Assembly: GCF_009739465.1 (NCBI RefSeq)
Contig: NZ_WHOM01000036.1
Span: 186,001-250,000, forward strand
Direction of reading: 5' to 3'
DNA: 64,000 nucleotides
DNA from: Streptomyces apocyni
Lineage (GTDB): Bacteria > Actinomycetota > Actinomycetes > Streptomycetales > Streptomycetaceae
The position numbers were made by a program, and so were the translations under genes. Below, piece by piece: positions 30,924-40,803 of this stretch (position 1 is its first letter; each line of letters starts with the position of its first letter). The notes beneath the pieces were generated by a model. It saw only the letters and a list, made by a program, of their open reading frames with translations. It did not search any database and had not been told where the DNA came from.

Positions 30924-33900
30924 ATGGAAACCGGTCTGGATGCCGGTACGTACGACGTACTGCGCGACCGGCTGGCCGGACAGGCCACCGAACTCGCCCG
31001 GCGCGCCGAGGCGCTGAACACCCGCCGCACCGAGGCGTTCGGCTCCACCGAGCTGGAGCTCACCGGCACGGAGCGCATCCGCACGGAGAACAACTGCGTG
31101 CCGCGCGACATCGCCTCCGTCGGCGGCAAGCTGCTCTTCGGCTACAACGTCTTCATCGGGCTCAAGCCCGAGACCGCGGTCGGCGACGTCTTCGCCCTGC
31201 ACGACCACGAGCTGAACCGGCTGCCCGAGGACGCGCTGCCCGGCCTGCTCGACGACCCGGCGTTCGTCCGCGAGTTCACCGCGCTGTACCGCTACTACCG
31301 CGACGCGCACCTGCTGCAGCTGCGGCACATCGACGGCAAGCTGCTCGCGGTGTTCCAGACCGGCGAGAAGGCCTCCGACATCCGCGTCCTGCGCTGGAGT
31401 GTCAGCGCCGACGGCACCGCGAAGTTCCTGGACGCGCGCGGCGACAAGGACCACGTCTTCCCGCCGTCCCACGACTTCGAGTGGACCGAGGCGACCCGCG
31501 AGGACCACGTCCTGGGCCGCCACCCGCACATCTCCATCGGCGGCGAGGTCTTCGTCGAGACCGTCGGCGGCACCCTCACCGTCAAGATCGAGGACAACAC
31601 CGAGTCCGGCGAGGGCGTCTTCTCCGAGCCCGTCGACGAGCCGCTGCAGTCGCTCGCCGACGCGGACGTGGCGTACGCGCGCGTGGGCGCGCTGATCCTG
31701 CTGCGCATCCGCCCGTACAAGGAGGAGACCAGCCGCTACCTCGTCTACAACACCACCACCAAGACGGTGGTGCGCCTGGACGGCATCGGGCAGGCCTGCC
31801 GGCGGCTCCCCGAGGACCAGGGCATCATCTTCCCCGGCGGCTACTGCCTGGCCACCGGCGCGTCCAAGGCCTTCGACACCCATGCCTTCCCGGTGGCGGA
31901 CCTCGAGTTCGAGCGGATGCTGCGCTCCCCCAACGGCGAAGACGTCCTGTTCGCCTTCCACGCGCGTGTGGAAGGCCGCAGCCTGCTGCTGCCCTACAAC
32001 GTCATCCGCAAGGAAGTCGCCACCCCGCTCGCCTGCCACGGCTGGGCGCTGTTCGACGACGGCACGCTGATCGTGCTGCGCGCCGACTCCGACGAACCGG
32101 CCCGGGTGCACCCCCTCCAGCTGTGGCAGAGCCCGTACGTCTCCGACACGCACGCCGCGTCCGCGCCCCTCGGCGAGGGCCCGCTGGCCCGGATCGGCAA
32201 CGCCGACCTGGTACGCGGTATCTCGGACTGTCTGTCCATCGCCCGCGCCGTCACCGAGACCACCCCCGCCGGCGGCGTCTACGAGGCCCTGGTCGCGTCC
32301 TGCACCCGTGCCGCCGACCAGTACCACTGGCTCGGCCAGGCCGAGGTGGGCGATCTGCACGCGCCGCTCAGCGAGGTGCGGGCCACCGCCGAGCAGGTGC
32401 TGGGCGAGTTCGAGACCGTACAGGCGCTGACCCGGCAGGCCGCGCAGGCGCTGGACGAGGCCGCCGCGCGGCTCGCCACGCTGGTACGCCGCATCCGCGG
32501 TGAGGCGCCGCGCACCGCCGAGCAGTGGGTGACGGGGCTCACCGAACTGCGTCAGGCACAGGGGCAGTTGATCACCCTCAAGGAGATGCGGTACGCGGAC
32601 ACCGAGCGTATCGAGGCGCTGTCCGAGGACGTCGAAGCCGACATCACCACCACCGCGCAGCGCGCGGTCGCGTTCCTGCAACGCGACGACGCCTTCACCG
32701 ACTACCACGCCGAGGTGGAGCGCCTGGTCGCCGAGGCCGATGCGGTGGCGACCGTCGCCGAGGCCGACCCGGTGGCGGTGACGCTGGAGGAGCGGACCGA
32801 GGGGCTTCAGGTCCTCACCGAGACCGTCGCGGGCCTGGACATCGGTGACGCCACCGTGCGTACGTCGATCCTGGAGCGGATCGCCGAGGTACTCGGGGGC
32901 GTCAACCGCGCCCGCGCCACGCTGGCCGCGCGCCGCAGGGACCTGCTCGACAGCGAGGGCCGGGCAGAGTTCGCAGCGGAGTTCGCGCTCCTGGGCCAGG
33001 CCGTCACGGGCGCGCTGGCCGCCGCGGACACGCCGACGGCCTGCGAGGAGCAGTTGGCGCGACTGCTGCTCCAGCTGGAGAACCTGGAGTCGCGGTTCGC
33101 CGAATTCGACGACTTCCTGGCCGAGTTGGGCGAGAAGCGCAGCGAGGTGTACGAGGCGTTCTCGGCCCGCAAGCAGACCCTGGAGGACGCCAGGGCCCGG
33201 CACGCCGAGCGGCTCGCCGAGTCCGCCGCGCGGGTCCTGGAGACCATCACGCGCCGCGCCGCCCAGCTCGCCGACGTCGACGCGATCAACACGTACTTCG
33301 CGTCCGACCCGATGGTCGCCAAGGTCCTGCGGACCGCCGACGAGCTGCGTGAACTGGGCGACCAGGTGCGCTCCGACGAGCTGGACGGCCGTCTCAAGGC
33401 GGCCCGCCAGGAGGCGTCCCGCGCGCTGCGCGACCGGTCCGACCTGTACTCGGACGGCGGGGCCGTGATCCGGCTCGGCAAGCACCGGTTCGCGGTCAAC
33501 ACGCAGGCACTTGACCTGACGTTGGTGCCGCGGGGCGAGGGCCTGTCCTTCGCGCTGACCGGTACGGACTACCGGGCCCCGGTGACCGACCCGGCGTTCG
33601 CCGAGACCCGCCCGTACTGGGACCGACTGCTGCCGTCCGAGTCGCCCGAGGTGTATCGCGCGGAGTACCTGGCGGCGCGGCTGCTCGCCGAGCACGGGGC
33701 CGCCGCGCTGGCGTCGGCGGATCTGGCGTCCCTCGTACGGGGGGCGGCGGACGAGGCGTACGACGAGGGCTACGAGCGGGGCGTGCACGACCATGACGCC
33801 GCGCTGATCCTGGCGGCGCTGGTGCGGCTGCACAGCGAGGCGGGGCTGCTGCGGTTCGCTCCCGTGGAGCGGGCCGCCGCCCAGGAGTTCTGGGCACTGG

Positions 33901-35843
33901 GGGCCACCGAGTCCGAGCGGGACACCTGGACGCGCCGGGCGGTGTCCATGGCGCGGGCCCGTGAGACGTTCGGCCTCGCCCCCGCGATCACCGATCTCCA
34001 GGCGGAGTTGGCGGCGGCGATGGCGGACGGCGTCACGGCGCCCGCCACCGGCCCCCGCGCGCGCGTGGACTTCGCGCTCGCCGCCGAGTACCTCTTCGAG
34101 GAGCTGGCGGGTAACACCGGTGGTTTCGCGAGTAGTTCGGCGGCCCGCGGCCTGGTCGACAAGTTCCGGCACGCCGTGGACACGTCGGCGTACGACGACG
34201 ATCTGCGCCAGCTCGCGGACACCGGCGCCCGGCGCCAGCTCGTCGAGGCCTGGCTCGGCTCGTACGCCGCGTCGTCCGGCGAGCGGGTCGACGCCGGGGA
34301 CCTCGCCGAAGCGGTCGTCATCGAGCTGTGCCCGGACCTGGAGCGGTACGAGTCGACGGCGCCGCTCGCCGAGCGGGTCGAAGGGCTGCTCGGCGCGCAC
34401 TCGCGCGTCGAGGGCCGCGCGCTCACCGTCCGGATCGACGAATTCCTGGCCCGTACCCGCGAGTTCGACCGTGTCGGCGTGCCCGGCTTCCGGGCCTACC
34501 AGCAGCGGCGTACCAGCTTGGTGAGCGCGGAGCGCGAGCGGCTGCGGCTGTCGGAGTTCAAGCCGAAGGTGATGAGCGCCTTCGTCCGTAACCGTCTGAT
34601 CGACGAGGTGTATCTGCCGCTGATCGGCGACAACCTCGCCAAGCAGATCGGCACGGCGGATGCCGACAAGCGCACCGACAGCAACGGTCTGTTGCTGCTC
34701 ATCTCGCCGCCCGGCTACGGCAAGACGACGCTCATGGAGTACGTGGCCGACCGGCTCGGCCTGGTCCTGGTCAAGGTGAACGGTCCGGCGCTCGGGCACA
34801 CCGTCACCTCGCTCGACCCGGCCGAGGCACCGAACGCGACCGCGCGCCAGGAGATCGACAAGATCAACTTTGCTCTGGAGGCGGGCAACAACACCCTGCT
34901 CTACCTGGACGACATCCAGCACACCTCGCCGGAGCTGCTACAGAAGTTCATCTCGCTCTGTGACGGGCAGCGCCGGATGGAGGGCGTCTGGAACGGCACC
35001 ACACGCACCTACGACCTGCGCGGCAAGCGCTTCGCGGTCTGCATGGCGGGCAACCCCTACACCGAGTCGGGACAGCGTTTCCGTATCCCCGACATGCTCG
35101 CCAACCGTGCCGATGTGTGGAACCTCGGTGACGTGCTGTCGGGCAAGGAGGACGTGTTCGCGTACAGCTTCGTCGAGAACGCGCTGACCTCGAACGCCGT
35201 GCTCGCCCCGCTCGCCGGACGCGACCGCGGTGACCTCGACCTCCTGGTGCGGCTCGCGCAGGATGACCCGACGGCGCACCCGGACCGGCTGCAACACCCG
35301 TACGCCCCGGCGGAGTTGGAGCGGGTGTTGTCCGTACTGCGCCATCTGCTCACCGCGCGGCGGACGGTGCTGGCCGTCAACGAGGCGTATATCGCCTCGG
35401 CCGGGCAGAGTGACGCGACGCGCAGCGAGCCGCCGTTCCAGCTCCAGGGCTCGTACCGCAACATGAACAAGATCGCGGAGCGGATCGTGCCCGTGATGAA
35501 CGACGCCGAACTGGCGGCCGTCATCGACGACCACTACACGGGCGAGGCGCAGACCCTCACCACCGGCGCCGAGTCCAACCTGTTGAAGCTGGCCGCGCTC
35601 CGCGGCACGCTGACACCGGAACAGGCCGCGCGCTGGGCGGAGTTGACCGCGTCCTACGTACGCGCCCAGGCACTCGGGGGCGCGGAGGACGACCCAATGA
35701 CGCGGGCGGTCGCGGCGATCGGGCTGCTCGCGGACCGGGTGGCGGCTGTCGAGTCGGCGATCACCCGGGCGGCTGACCCGCGCCAGCTGATGGCCAACCC
35801 GACGGCCCGGCACGCGGCGCGGGCGCCGGAACCGGAGGTCTGA
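30924..35843 (+). CDS. Giant AAA+ ATPase of the 'DNA repair ATPase' (DUF3686) family
   Basis: 1639 residues, very large for an actinobacterial AAA+ protein. The N-terminal part (about 1-400) is beta-rich, with FGYNVFIGLKPETAVGDVF and HISIGGEVFVETVGG. A long helical/coiled-coil region (about 430-900) matches the family's coiled-coil domain. The AAA+ core is C-terminal: Walker A SPPGYGKTT (1261-1269), Walker B LLYLDD (1325-1330), sensor-1 Asn1377 (CMAGNPYT) and candidate arginine finger Arg1395 (MLANRADVW). No protease or nuclease motif is visible. The family name reflects old annotation rather than proven DNA repair. ATG 30924 follows GAAAGGGAGCAG. It probably works with the membrane scaffold upstream (inference). 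Confidence 0.87.
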   Translation: METGLDAGTYDVLRDRLAGQATELARRAEALNTRRTEAFGSTELELTGTERIRTENNCVPRDIASVGGKLLFGYNVFIGLKPETAVGDVFALHDHELNRLPEDALPGLLDDPAFVREFTALYRYYRDAHLLQLRHIDGKLLAVFQTGEKASDIRVLRWSVSADGTAKFLDARGDKDHVFPPSHDFEWTEATREDHVLGRHPHISIGGEVFVETVGGTLTVKIEDNTESGEGVFSEPVDEPLQSLADADVAYARVGALILLRIRPYKEETSRYLVYNTTTKTVVRLDGIGQACRRLPEDQGIIFPGGYCLATGASKAFDTHAFPVADLEFERMLRSPNGEDVLFAFHARVEGRSLLLPYNVIRKEVATPLACHGWALFDDGTLIVLRADSDEPARVHPLQLWQSPYVSDTHAASAPLGEGPLARIGNADLVRGISDCLSIARAVTETTPAGGVYEALVASCTRAADQYHWLGQAEVGDLHAPLSEVRATAEQVLGEFETVQALTRQAAQALDEAAARLATLVRRIRGEAPRTAEQWVTGLTELRQAQGQLITLKEMRYADTERIEALSEDVEADITTTAQRAVAFLQRDDAFTDYHAEVERLVAEADAVATVAEADPVAVTLEERTEGLQVLTETVAGLDIGDATVRTSILERIAEVLGGVNRARATLAARRRDLLDSEGRAEFAAEFALLGQAVTGALAAADTPTACEEQLARLLLQLENLESRFAEFDDFLAELGEKRSEVYEAFSARKQTLEDARARHAERLAESAARVLETITRRAAQLADVDAINTYFASDPMVAKVLRTADELRELGDQVRSDELDGRLKAARQEASRALRDRSDLYSDGGAVIRLGKHRFAVNTQALDLTLVPRGEGLSFALTGTDYRAPVTDPAFAETRPYWDRLLPSESPEVYRAEYLAARLLAEHGAAALASADLASLVRGAADEAYDEGYERGVHDHDAALILAALVRLHSEAGLLRFAPVERAAAQEFWALGATESERDTWTRRAVSMARARETFGLAPAITDLQAELAAAMADGVTAPATGPRARVDFALAAEYLFEELAGNTGGFASSSAARGLVDKFRHAVDTSAYDDDLRQLADTGARRQLVEAWLGSYAASSGERVDAGDLAEAVVIELCPDLERYESTAPLAERVEGLLGAHSRVEGRALTVRIDEFLARTREFDRVGVPGFRAYQQRRTSLVSAERERLRLSEFKPKVMSAFVRNRLIDEVYLPLIGDNLAKQIGTADADKRTDSNGLLLLISPPGYGKTTLMEYVADRLGLVLVKVNGPALGHTVTSLDPAEAPNATARQEIDKINFALEAGNNTLLYLDDIQHTSPELLQKFISLCDGQRRMEGVWNGTTRTYDLRGKRFAVCMAGNPYTESGQRFRIPDMLANRADVWNLGDVLSGKEDVFAYSFVENALTSNAVLAPLAGRDRGDLDLLVRLAQDDPTAHPDRLQHPYAPAELERVLSVLRHLLTARRTVLAVNEAYIASAGQSDATRSEPPFQLQGSYRNMNKIAERIVPVMNDAELAAVIDDHYTGEAQTLTTGAESNLLKLAALRGTLTPEQAARWAELTASYVRAQALGGAEDDPMTRAVAAIGLLADRVAAVESAITRAADPRQLMANPTARHAARAPEPEV

Positions 35844-35858
35844 GCCACGCAAGAGCCA

Positions 35859-35889
35859 CCCGGCCTGAGTTCAAGCACTTCAGGCCGGG
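35859..35889. terminator. Hairpin terminator between the ATPase and dnaK
   Basis: CCCGGCCTGA and TCAGGCCGGG form a perfect 10-bp stem around an 11-nt loop, 15 bp after the ATPase stop and 28 bp from the end of convergent dnaK. It suits termination from both sides. Confidence 0.75.
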
Positions 35890-35916
35890 CGGCGCTTCGG
35901 GCCGGGCGACGGTACG

Positions 35917-37794
35917 TTACGCCGCGCCGCCCTTCGTGTCCTTGTCGTCGTCGACGATCTCCGCGTCGACGACGTCGTCCTGCTGCTCGCCCGGGGAAGG
36001 CTCCCCCTCGGCGGAGGCCCCCTCAGGCCCCTGCGTCTGCCCCTGCGCCCCGGCGTACATCGCCTGGCCCATCTTCTGGCTGACCGTCGCCAGCCGCTCG
36101 GTCGCCGTGCGCAGCTCCTCCGTGCTGGCCTCGCCCTCCACCTTCTCCTTGAGCGCGGCCATCGCCGACTCGACCTCGCTCTTCGTCTCCGCGGGGATCT
36201 TGTCCCCGTTCTCCTGGACGAACCGCTCGGTCTGGTACAGCAGTTGCTCGGCCTGGTTGCGGGTCTCGGCCGCCTCGCGGCGCTTGCGGTCCTCGTCCGC
36301 GTACTCCTCGGCCTCGCGCATCATGCGGTCGATGTCGTCCTTGGGCAGCGCGGAGCCACCGGTGACCGTCATCTTCTGCTCGCGCCCGGTGGCCAGGTCC
36401 TTCGCCGAGACGTGCATGATGCCGTTGGCGTCGATGTCGAAGGTGACCTCGATCTGGGGGACGCCGCGCGGCGCGGGCGGCAGTCCGGTGAGGTCGAAGA
36501 CGCCGAGCTTCTTGTTGTACGCGGCGATCTCGCGCTCACCCTGGAAGACCTGGACACCCACCGACGGCTGGTTGTCCTCAGCGGTCGTGAAGACCTCAGA
36601 ACGCCGGGTCGGGATCGTGGTGTTGCGCTCGATGAGCTTGGTCATGATGCCGCCCTTGGTCTCGATGCCCAGGGACAGCGGGGTGACGTCGAGCAGCAGT
36701 ACGTCCTTGACGTCACCCCTGATCACTCCGGCCTGGAGCGCCGCGCCGACCGCGACGACCTCGTCCGGGTTCACGCCCTTGTGCGGGTCCTTGCCGGTGA
36801 GGTCCTTGACGAGTTCGGTGACCGCGGGCATCCGGGTCGAGCCACCCACCAGGATGACGTGGTCGACCTTGGAGAGCTCGATCCCGGCGTCCTTGACGGC
36901 CTGGTGGAAGGGGGTCTTGCAGCGCTCCAGGAGGTCCTGGGTGAGCTGCTGGAACTGGGGGCGGGTCAGCTTCTCGTCCAGGTGCAGCGGACCTTCGGCG
37001 GAGGCCGTGATGTAGGGCAGGTTGATGTTCGTCTCGCCCGCGGAGGAGAGCTCGATCTTGGCCTTCTCGGCGGCCTCGCGCAGCCGCTGAACCGCCATCT
37101 TGTCCTTGGACAGGTCGATGCCATGGCCGTTCTTGAACTGCTTGACCAGGTACTCCACGATCCGCTGGTCCCAGTCGTCACCGCCGAGGTGGGTGTCGCC
37201 GTTGGTGGCCTTCACCTCGATCACGCCGTCGCCGATCTCCAGGAGGGAGACGTCGAAGGTGCCGCCGCCGAGGTCGAAGACCAGTACGGTCTGCTCTTCG
37301 CCGCGGTCCAGACCGTAGGCGAGGGCCGCGGAGGTCGGCTCGTTGATGATGCGCAGCACCTTCAGGCCCGCGATCTCACCGGCCTCCTTGGTGGCCTGGC
37401 GCTGGGTGTCGTCGAAGTACGCGGGGACGGTGATCACCGCGTCGGTGACATCGTCTCCGAGGTAGGACTCGGCGTCCCGTTTGAGTTTCTGCAACACGCG
37501 GGCGTTGAGTTCCTGCGCCGTGAGCCGGGTGCCGTCCACCGAGCCTTCCTGCGGGAACCGCCAGTCGGCTTCGCCCATATGGCGCTTCACCGACCGGGCG
37601 GTACGGTCCACGTTGGTGACCGCCTGCCGTTTGGCGACCTCGCCGACCAGCACATCGCCGTTCTTCGCGAAGGCCACGACGGATGGGGTGGTGCGCGCTC
37701 CCTCGGCGTTGGCGACGACGGTGGGCTCACCCCCCTCAAGGACGGCGACCACGGAGTTCGTCGTACCGAGATCGATGCCGACCGCTCGTACCAT
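35917..37794 (-). CDS. dnaK: Hsp70 chaperone DnaK, stand-alone copy
   Basis: 625 residues. The nucleotide-binding domain has [30 protein letters not shown] and [13 protein letters not shown]. The interdomain linker is [14 protein letters not shown], followed by the substrate-binding domain ([12 protein letters not shown]) and helical lid. The C-terminal tail is short and acidic ([15 protein letters not shown]). ATG 37794 starts [10 protein letters not shown]; the longer frame lacks support. No grpE, dnaJ or hspR follows, unlike the canonical Streptomyces dnaK operon, so this is probably a second copy. A HAIR-like operator overlaps its promoter. Confidence 0.95.
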   Translation of the reverse strand: MVRAVGIDLGTTNSVVAVLEGGEPTVVANAEGARTTPSVVAFAKNGDVLVGEVAKRQAVTNVDRTARSVKRHMGEADWRFPQEGSVDGTRLTAQELNARVLQKLKRDAESYLGDDVTDAVITVPAYFDDTQRQATKEAGEIAGLKVLRIINEPTSAALAYGLDRGEEQTVLVFDLGGGTFDVSLLEIGDGVIEVKATNGDTHLGGDDWDQRIVEYLVKQFKNGHGIDLSKDKMAVQRLREAAEKAKIELSSAGETNINLPYITASAEGPLHLDEKLTRPQFQQLTQDLLERCKTPFHQAVKDAGIELSKVDHVILVGGSTRMPAVTELVKDLTGKDPHKGVNPDEVVAVGAALQAGVIRGDVKDVLLLDVTPLSLGIETKGGIMTKLIERNTTIPTRRSEVFTTAEDNQPSVGVQVFQGEREIAAYNKKLGVFDLTGLPPAPRGVPQIEVTFDIDANGIMHVSAKDLATGREQKMTVTGGSALPKDDIDRMMREAEEYADEDRKRREAAETRNQAEQLLYQTERFVQENGDKIPAETKSEVESAMAALKEKVEGEASTEELRTATERLATVSQKMGQAMYAGAQGQTQGPEGASAEGEPSPGEQQDDVVDAEIVDDDKDTKGGAA

Positions 37795-37839
37795 GTCAGT
37801 CCTCTCCCGCTGCGGAGTGCCTGTCACTCCAGCACAAAA

Positions 37840-37860
37840 CTTGAGCGGCGCCTTGTCAAC
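37840..37860 (-). promoter_or_regulatory. dnaK promoter with degenerate HAIR (HspR-type) operator
   Basis: On the plus strand CTTGAGC-N7-TGTCAAC resembles the HspR inverted repeat CTTGAGT-N7-ACTCAAG: the left half matches 6 of 7 and the right half 4 of 7, with the exact 7-bp spacer. On the minus strand the same segment holds a perfect -35 TTGACA (complement of 37854-37859), followed 17 bp later by a weak -10 TGTGCT. The operator lies across the -35 and spacer, 46 bp upstream of the start codon. This arrangement would let HspR block transcription. Confidence 0.6.
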
Positions 37861-37939
37861 AGGTACGACACCCCGGTGGGCTCTGTAAGCCCCACCGGGA
37901 TGGGTGAACGCGCTGGCCGTGCCAGTTCAGGCGAGCGTG

Positions 37940-38368
37940 TCAGGCGAGCGTGGCCGAAAGGGTGATGGTGGTGCCGGTGAGGGCCTGGCTCACGGGGCAG
38001 TTGACCTTGGCGTCCTCGGCGGCCTTGACGAACGCCGCCTCGTCCATTCCGGGTACGGAGCCCTCGACGGTGAGCCGGATGCCGGTGATGCCGCTACCGG
38101 GCTGGAACGTCACGTCGGCCTGGGTGACCAGCTTGGTCGGGGGGTTCCCAGCCCGTGCCAGAGCCCCCGACAGGGCCATGGAGAAGCAGCTGGAGTGGGC
38201 GGCGGCGATCAGCTCCTCGGGGCTGGTCCTGCCGTTCGCCGCCTCGTCGGTGCGGGCCGGCCAGGAGACCGGGTACTGACCGATGCCGGACGAGTCCAGG
38301 GCGACCTCGCCCTCACCCTCCCGCAGACTGCCGGTCCAGACGGTGTGCGCGCTGCGCGTGGCTGCCAC
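37940..38368 (-). CDS. OsmC-family peroxiredoxin
   Basis: 142 residues, standard for the family. OsmC proteins reduce organic hydroperoxides. Both redox cysteines are present: Cys61 in AAHSSCFSMAL and Cys124 in VNCPVSQAL, and the SPEELIAAAHSSCFSMAL signature marks the OsmC rather than the Ohr branch. The N-terminus MAATRSAHTVWTGSLREG is canonical, and the region before the ATG has GAAGGGAAT. Transcribed alone, towards dnaK. Confidence 0.92.
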   Translation of the reverse strand: MAATRSAHTVWTGSLREGEGEVALDSSGIGQYPVSWPARTDEAANGRTSPEELIAAAHSSCFSMALSGALARAGNPPTKLVTQADVTFQPGSGITGIRLTVEGSVPGMDEAAFVKAAEDAKVNCPVSQALTGTTITLSATLA

Positions 38369-38558
38369 GATGATTCCCTTCGGTGTGGGGCTCAGTGCTC
38401 CACCTATCCGATCACACCTGCCGTTACCTCATGTGGAACACCGGACCACGGGCGGTGAACGGGAGGGGGGCGAACCCACAGGGCCGAGCCCCGTAGACCG
38501 GGGTAAACCGGGTTCCGCGAGACACTCGCCCGCCTCACCACAACGGATAGGACACGGT

Positions 38559-40640
38559 CTAACTATCCGGTCTGGAATCTTCCCGTACCACCCTGGCCAC
38601 CTGCGGCCCGTCAGCCTCGGCCAGCCACCGTCGTAGCACCTGGTGCACCTGCTCGGCGCCGACCAGCTCACCGCCGTCGGGGACCGGGTCCGACAGGACG
38701 CGGGGGGCCAGCAGGAAGGGTCGCCCCTGGGCCCCGCCGAGTCCGCCGTGCGAGCCGATCTGTTCCTCGAAGGCGAGTACCTCTCCGCTGACCGGGTCGC
38801 ACCACGAGTTGACCATGATGTCGGCGACATGCGGGAAGGAGTCGGTACGGCGTACGGCGTCGGCGGCGCCGGGACCGAAGGCGGCCAGCAGCTCCGCCAC
38901 GTCCGCGTCGCGCCGTACCGGGTCAGGGTCGTCCAGGCGGACCTCCGCGCCGTGCGCCCCGAGCACCAGAGCGCCGTGCCGCTCTCCGCGTACCAGCAGG
39001 AACCCGACGCCGGGGTGGTTGGCGAGCGTGGGCAGGAGCGCCGGGTGCCGCCGGTCGATCTCCTCGCGGGTCATCCGGTGCGCCACATCGGGGAACGAGA
39101 TCAGGCCGAGGTTGCCCGAGGCCAGGACGACGGGCTCGGAGTGCCGCGCCGGACGGGGCTGGTCCGTGTCCTCCTCAACGGGCCGGTGCAGGGCGGTCAG
39201 CACGGCAGCGCGCGCCTCGGCACCACTGTGGGTACGCCGGGCCCGGCGCGGCACGGGCAGTCCGCACCCGGCCTTGACGAGGTCGCCGAGGGTGAGTCCG
39301 TAGCGGGCCCGGAACGTCTCGCCCGGGCTCTGCCCGTGATCGGAGAGCAGCACGATCCGGTAGCCACGCGGGGCGTGTTCGGTGACCTTGGCGATCAGGG
39401 CGAGTGACCGGTCCAGGCGTGCCAGCACCTGTTCGGCGTCCCGGCCGCACGGCCCGGAGTGGTGGGCCACCTCGTCGTACGCCACCAGGTCCGCGTAGAC
39501 GGCGTTGCGCCCGGCGAGCATGTCGCCGATCACCGCGGAGACCACCACATCGCGTTCGACGACGGTCGCGAAGGCGCGGATGAAGGGGTAGAGCCCGCCG
39601 CGCTTGACCCGTGGCCAGTCCTTGCGCAGCCGCGCTCGGGTGGACTGGCCGATCTCCCGGACGACTTCGGCGACGAACGACATCGCGGTACGGACGGCGT
39701 TGGCGGGGTCGGAGAAATACGCGAAGTACCCGGCGCGTGAGCGACGTCCGCGCTCCCGACGGGCCGCGACCGACAGGACCAGGGCCAGTTGGTCGGCTCC
39801 GCCGCCGAAGAGGTTGCCGCGGCTGGCGCCGTCCACGGCGAGCAGCCCGGGGCCGCCAGTGCGCCGCACCGCCCGGCGTTGGAGTTCGGCCGCGCTGGCG
39901 GGCCGGTTGCAGACCATCACCTGCCGGGTGTCCTTCTCGTACCAGCGGAAGGCGGGGATGTCGTGGTTCGAGCCGTGCAGGATGCCGAGTTGGCTGGCTC
40001 CGGTCTGGCTGGACCAGTCGGTGCGCCAGGGGGTGAGCCGGTGGCTGTGTTCCAGCCAGTGGGCGACAGTCGGCATCAGCCCCTTCTCGACGGCGGCCAG
40101 CAGGACGTCGTGGCCGACCCCGTCCAGTTGGAGGAAGACCGTGCCCGGGGCGCTCGGCCCGGCCACCGCGACGGCGCGGCGGCGGCGCCGGTCGGCGAGC
40201 CGGTAGAGCCTGCGGCGGTAGGCGTTGTCGTCGCGTACAGCGAGCGCGGTGGAGGTCGCCGAGGCCACGGCGGACATCACCGCGGCGACCACGATCGCCG
40301 TCTGTAGGTCGGCTTGGCCGCGACCGTCGGGGATCAGCCGCAGGGCGAGGCCGAGGAGTGAGCCGTTGAGGAAGAAGACCAGGAGGCCGAGTACCAGGGC
40401 CGGGACCAGGAGCAGGGCTCTGACCAGCAGCGGCCACACCAGGGCGCTGAGCAGTCCGAAGGCCCCGGCGCCGATCGCGGCCGTGATGCCGACCCGGGTG
40501 GCGCTGTCGCCGCCCCGCGACTGGAGTTGGAAGTCCGGCAGGATTCCGGCGAGTACGAGCATCGTCAGCGTGCTGACGCCCCATACGACGACCATCCGCC
40601 ACAGGGCGCCCCCCGCCCCGCGCCACCGCCCCTCGGCCAC
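38559..40640 (-). CDS. Membrane-anchored alkaline-phosphatase-superfamily phosphodiesterase
   Basis: 693 residues. The N-terminal part has four hydrophobic helices (VVVWGVSTLTMLVLAGILP, IGAGAFGLLSALVWPLLV, LLLVPALVLGLLVFFLNG, IVVAAVMSAVASATSTAL). A catalytic domain of the nucleotide pyrophosphatase/phosphodiesterase type follows: metal Asp in FLQLDGVGHD, nucleophile region DWSSQTGASQLGIL, DEVAHHSGP, LLSDHGQSPGETF and the late His in IGSHGGLGG. The GTG at 40640 has GGAG 6 nt upstream; the frame runs further but reads as non-coding. The active site probably faces the membrane surface, acting on a phospholipid head group, teichoic-acid-like polymer or nucleotide. Confidence 0.85.
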   Translation of the reverse strand: MAEGRWRGAGGALWRMVVVWGVSTLTMLVLAGILPDFQLQSRGGDSATRVGITAAIGAGAFGLLSALVWPLLVRALLLVPALVLGLLVFFLNGSLLGLALRLIPDGRGQADLQTAIVVAAVMSAVASATSTALAVRDDNAYRRRLYRLADRRRRRAVAVAGPSAPGTVFLQLDGVGHDVLLAAVEKGLMPTVAHWLEHSHRLTPWRTDWSSQTGASQLGILHGSNHDIPAFRWYEKDTRQVMVCNRPASAAELQRRAVRRTGGPGLLAVDGASRGNLFGGGADQLALVLSVAARRERGRRSRAGYFAYFSDPANAVRTAMSFVAEVVREIGQSTRARLRKDWPRVKRGGLYPFIRAFATVVERDVVVSAVIGDMLAGRNAVYADLVAYDEVAHHSGPCGRDAEQVLARLDRSLALIAKVTEHAPRGYRIVLLSDHGQSPGETFRARYGLTLGDLVKAGCGLPVPRRARRTHSGAEARAAVLTALHRPVEEDTDQPRPARHSEPVVLASGNLGLISFPDVAHRMTREEIDRRHPALLPTLANHPGVGFLLVRGERHGALVLGAHGAEVRLDDPDPVRRDADVAELLAAFGPGAADAVRRTDSFPHVADIMVNSWCDPVSGEVLAFEEQIGSHGGLGGAQGRPFLLAPRVLSDPVPDGGELVGAEQVHQVLRRWLAEADGPQVARVVREDSRPDS

Positions 40641-40803
40641 GCCACGCTCCGCTCGCGTCCACAGTGGGGCCCGGCACGGTGCGGCCGACCCTCTCTTCCC
40701 AGCGTGGCACACCGAGAGAGGGGGCCGACGGAAGCGGGGGCCAGCGCGGTGCTGCTCGGCGGCGCTACCCGGCGGTGCTGTTCGGCGGCAGTATTCGGCG
40801 GTG

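Noticed and set aside
29232..34922. A 1896-residue open frame on the minus strand opposite the flotillin and ATPase genes
   Set aside because: It is a shadow of the strong plus-strand genes. Its composition is Arg/Leu/Gly/Gln repeats mirroring the sense codons, with no domain or ribosome site.
38369..38558. A gene or riboswitch in the gap between the phosphodiesterase and osmC
   Set aside because: No coding frame with support and no conserved RNA pattern I could recognise.
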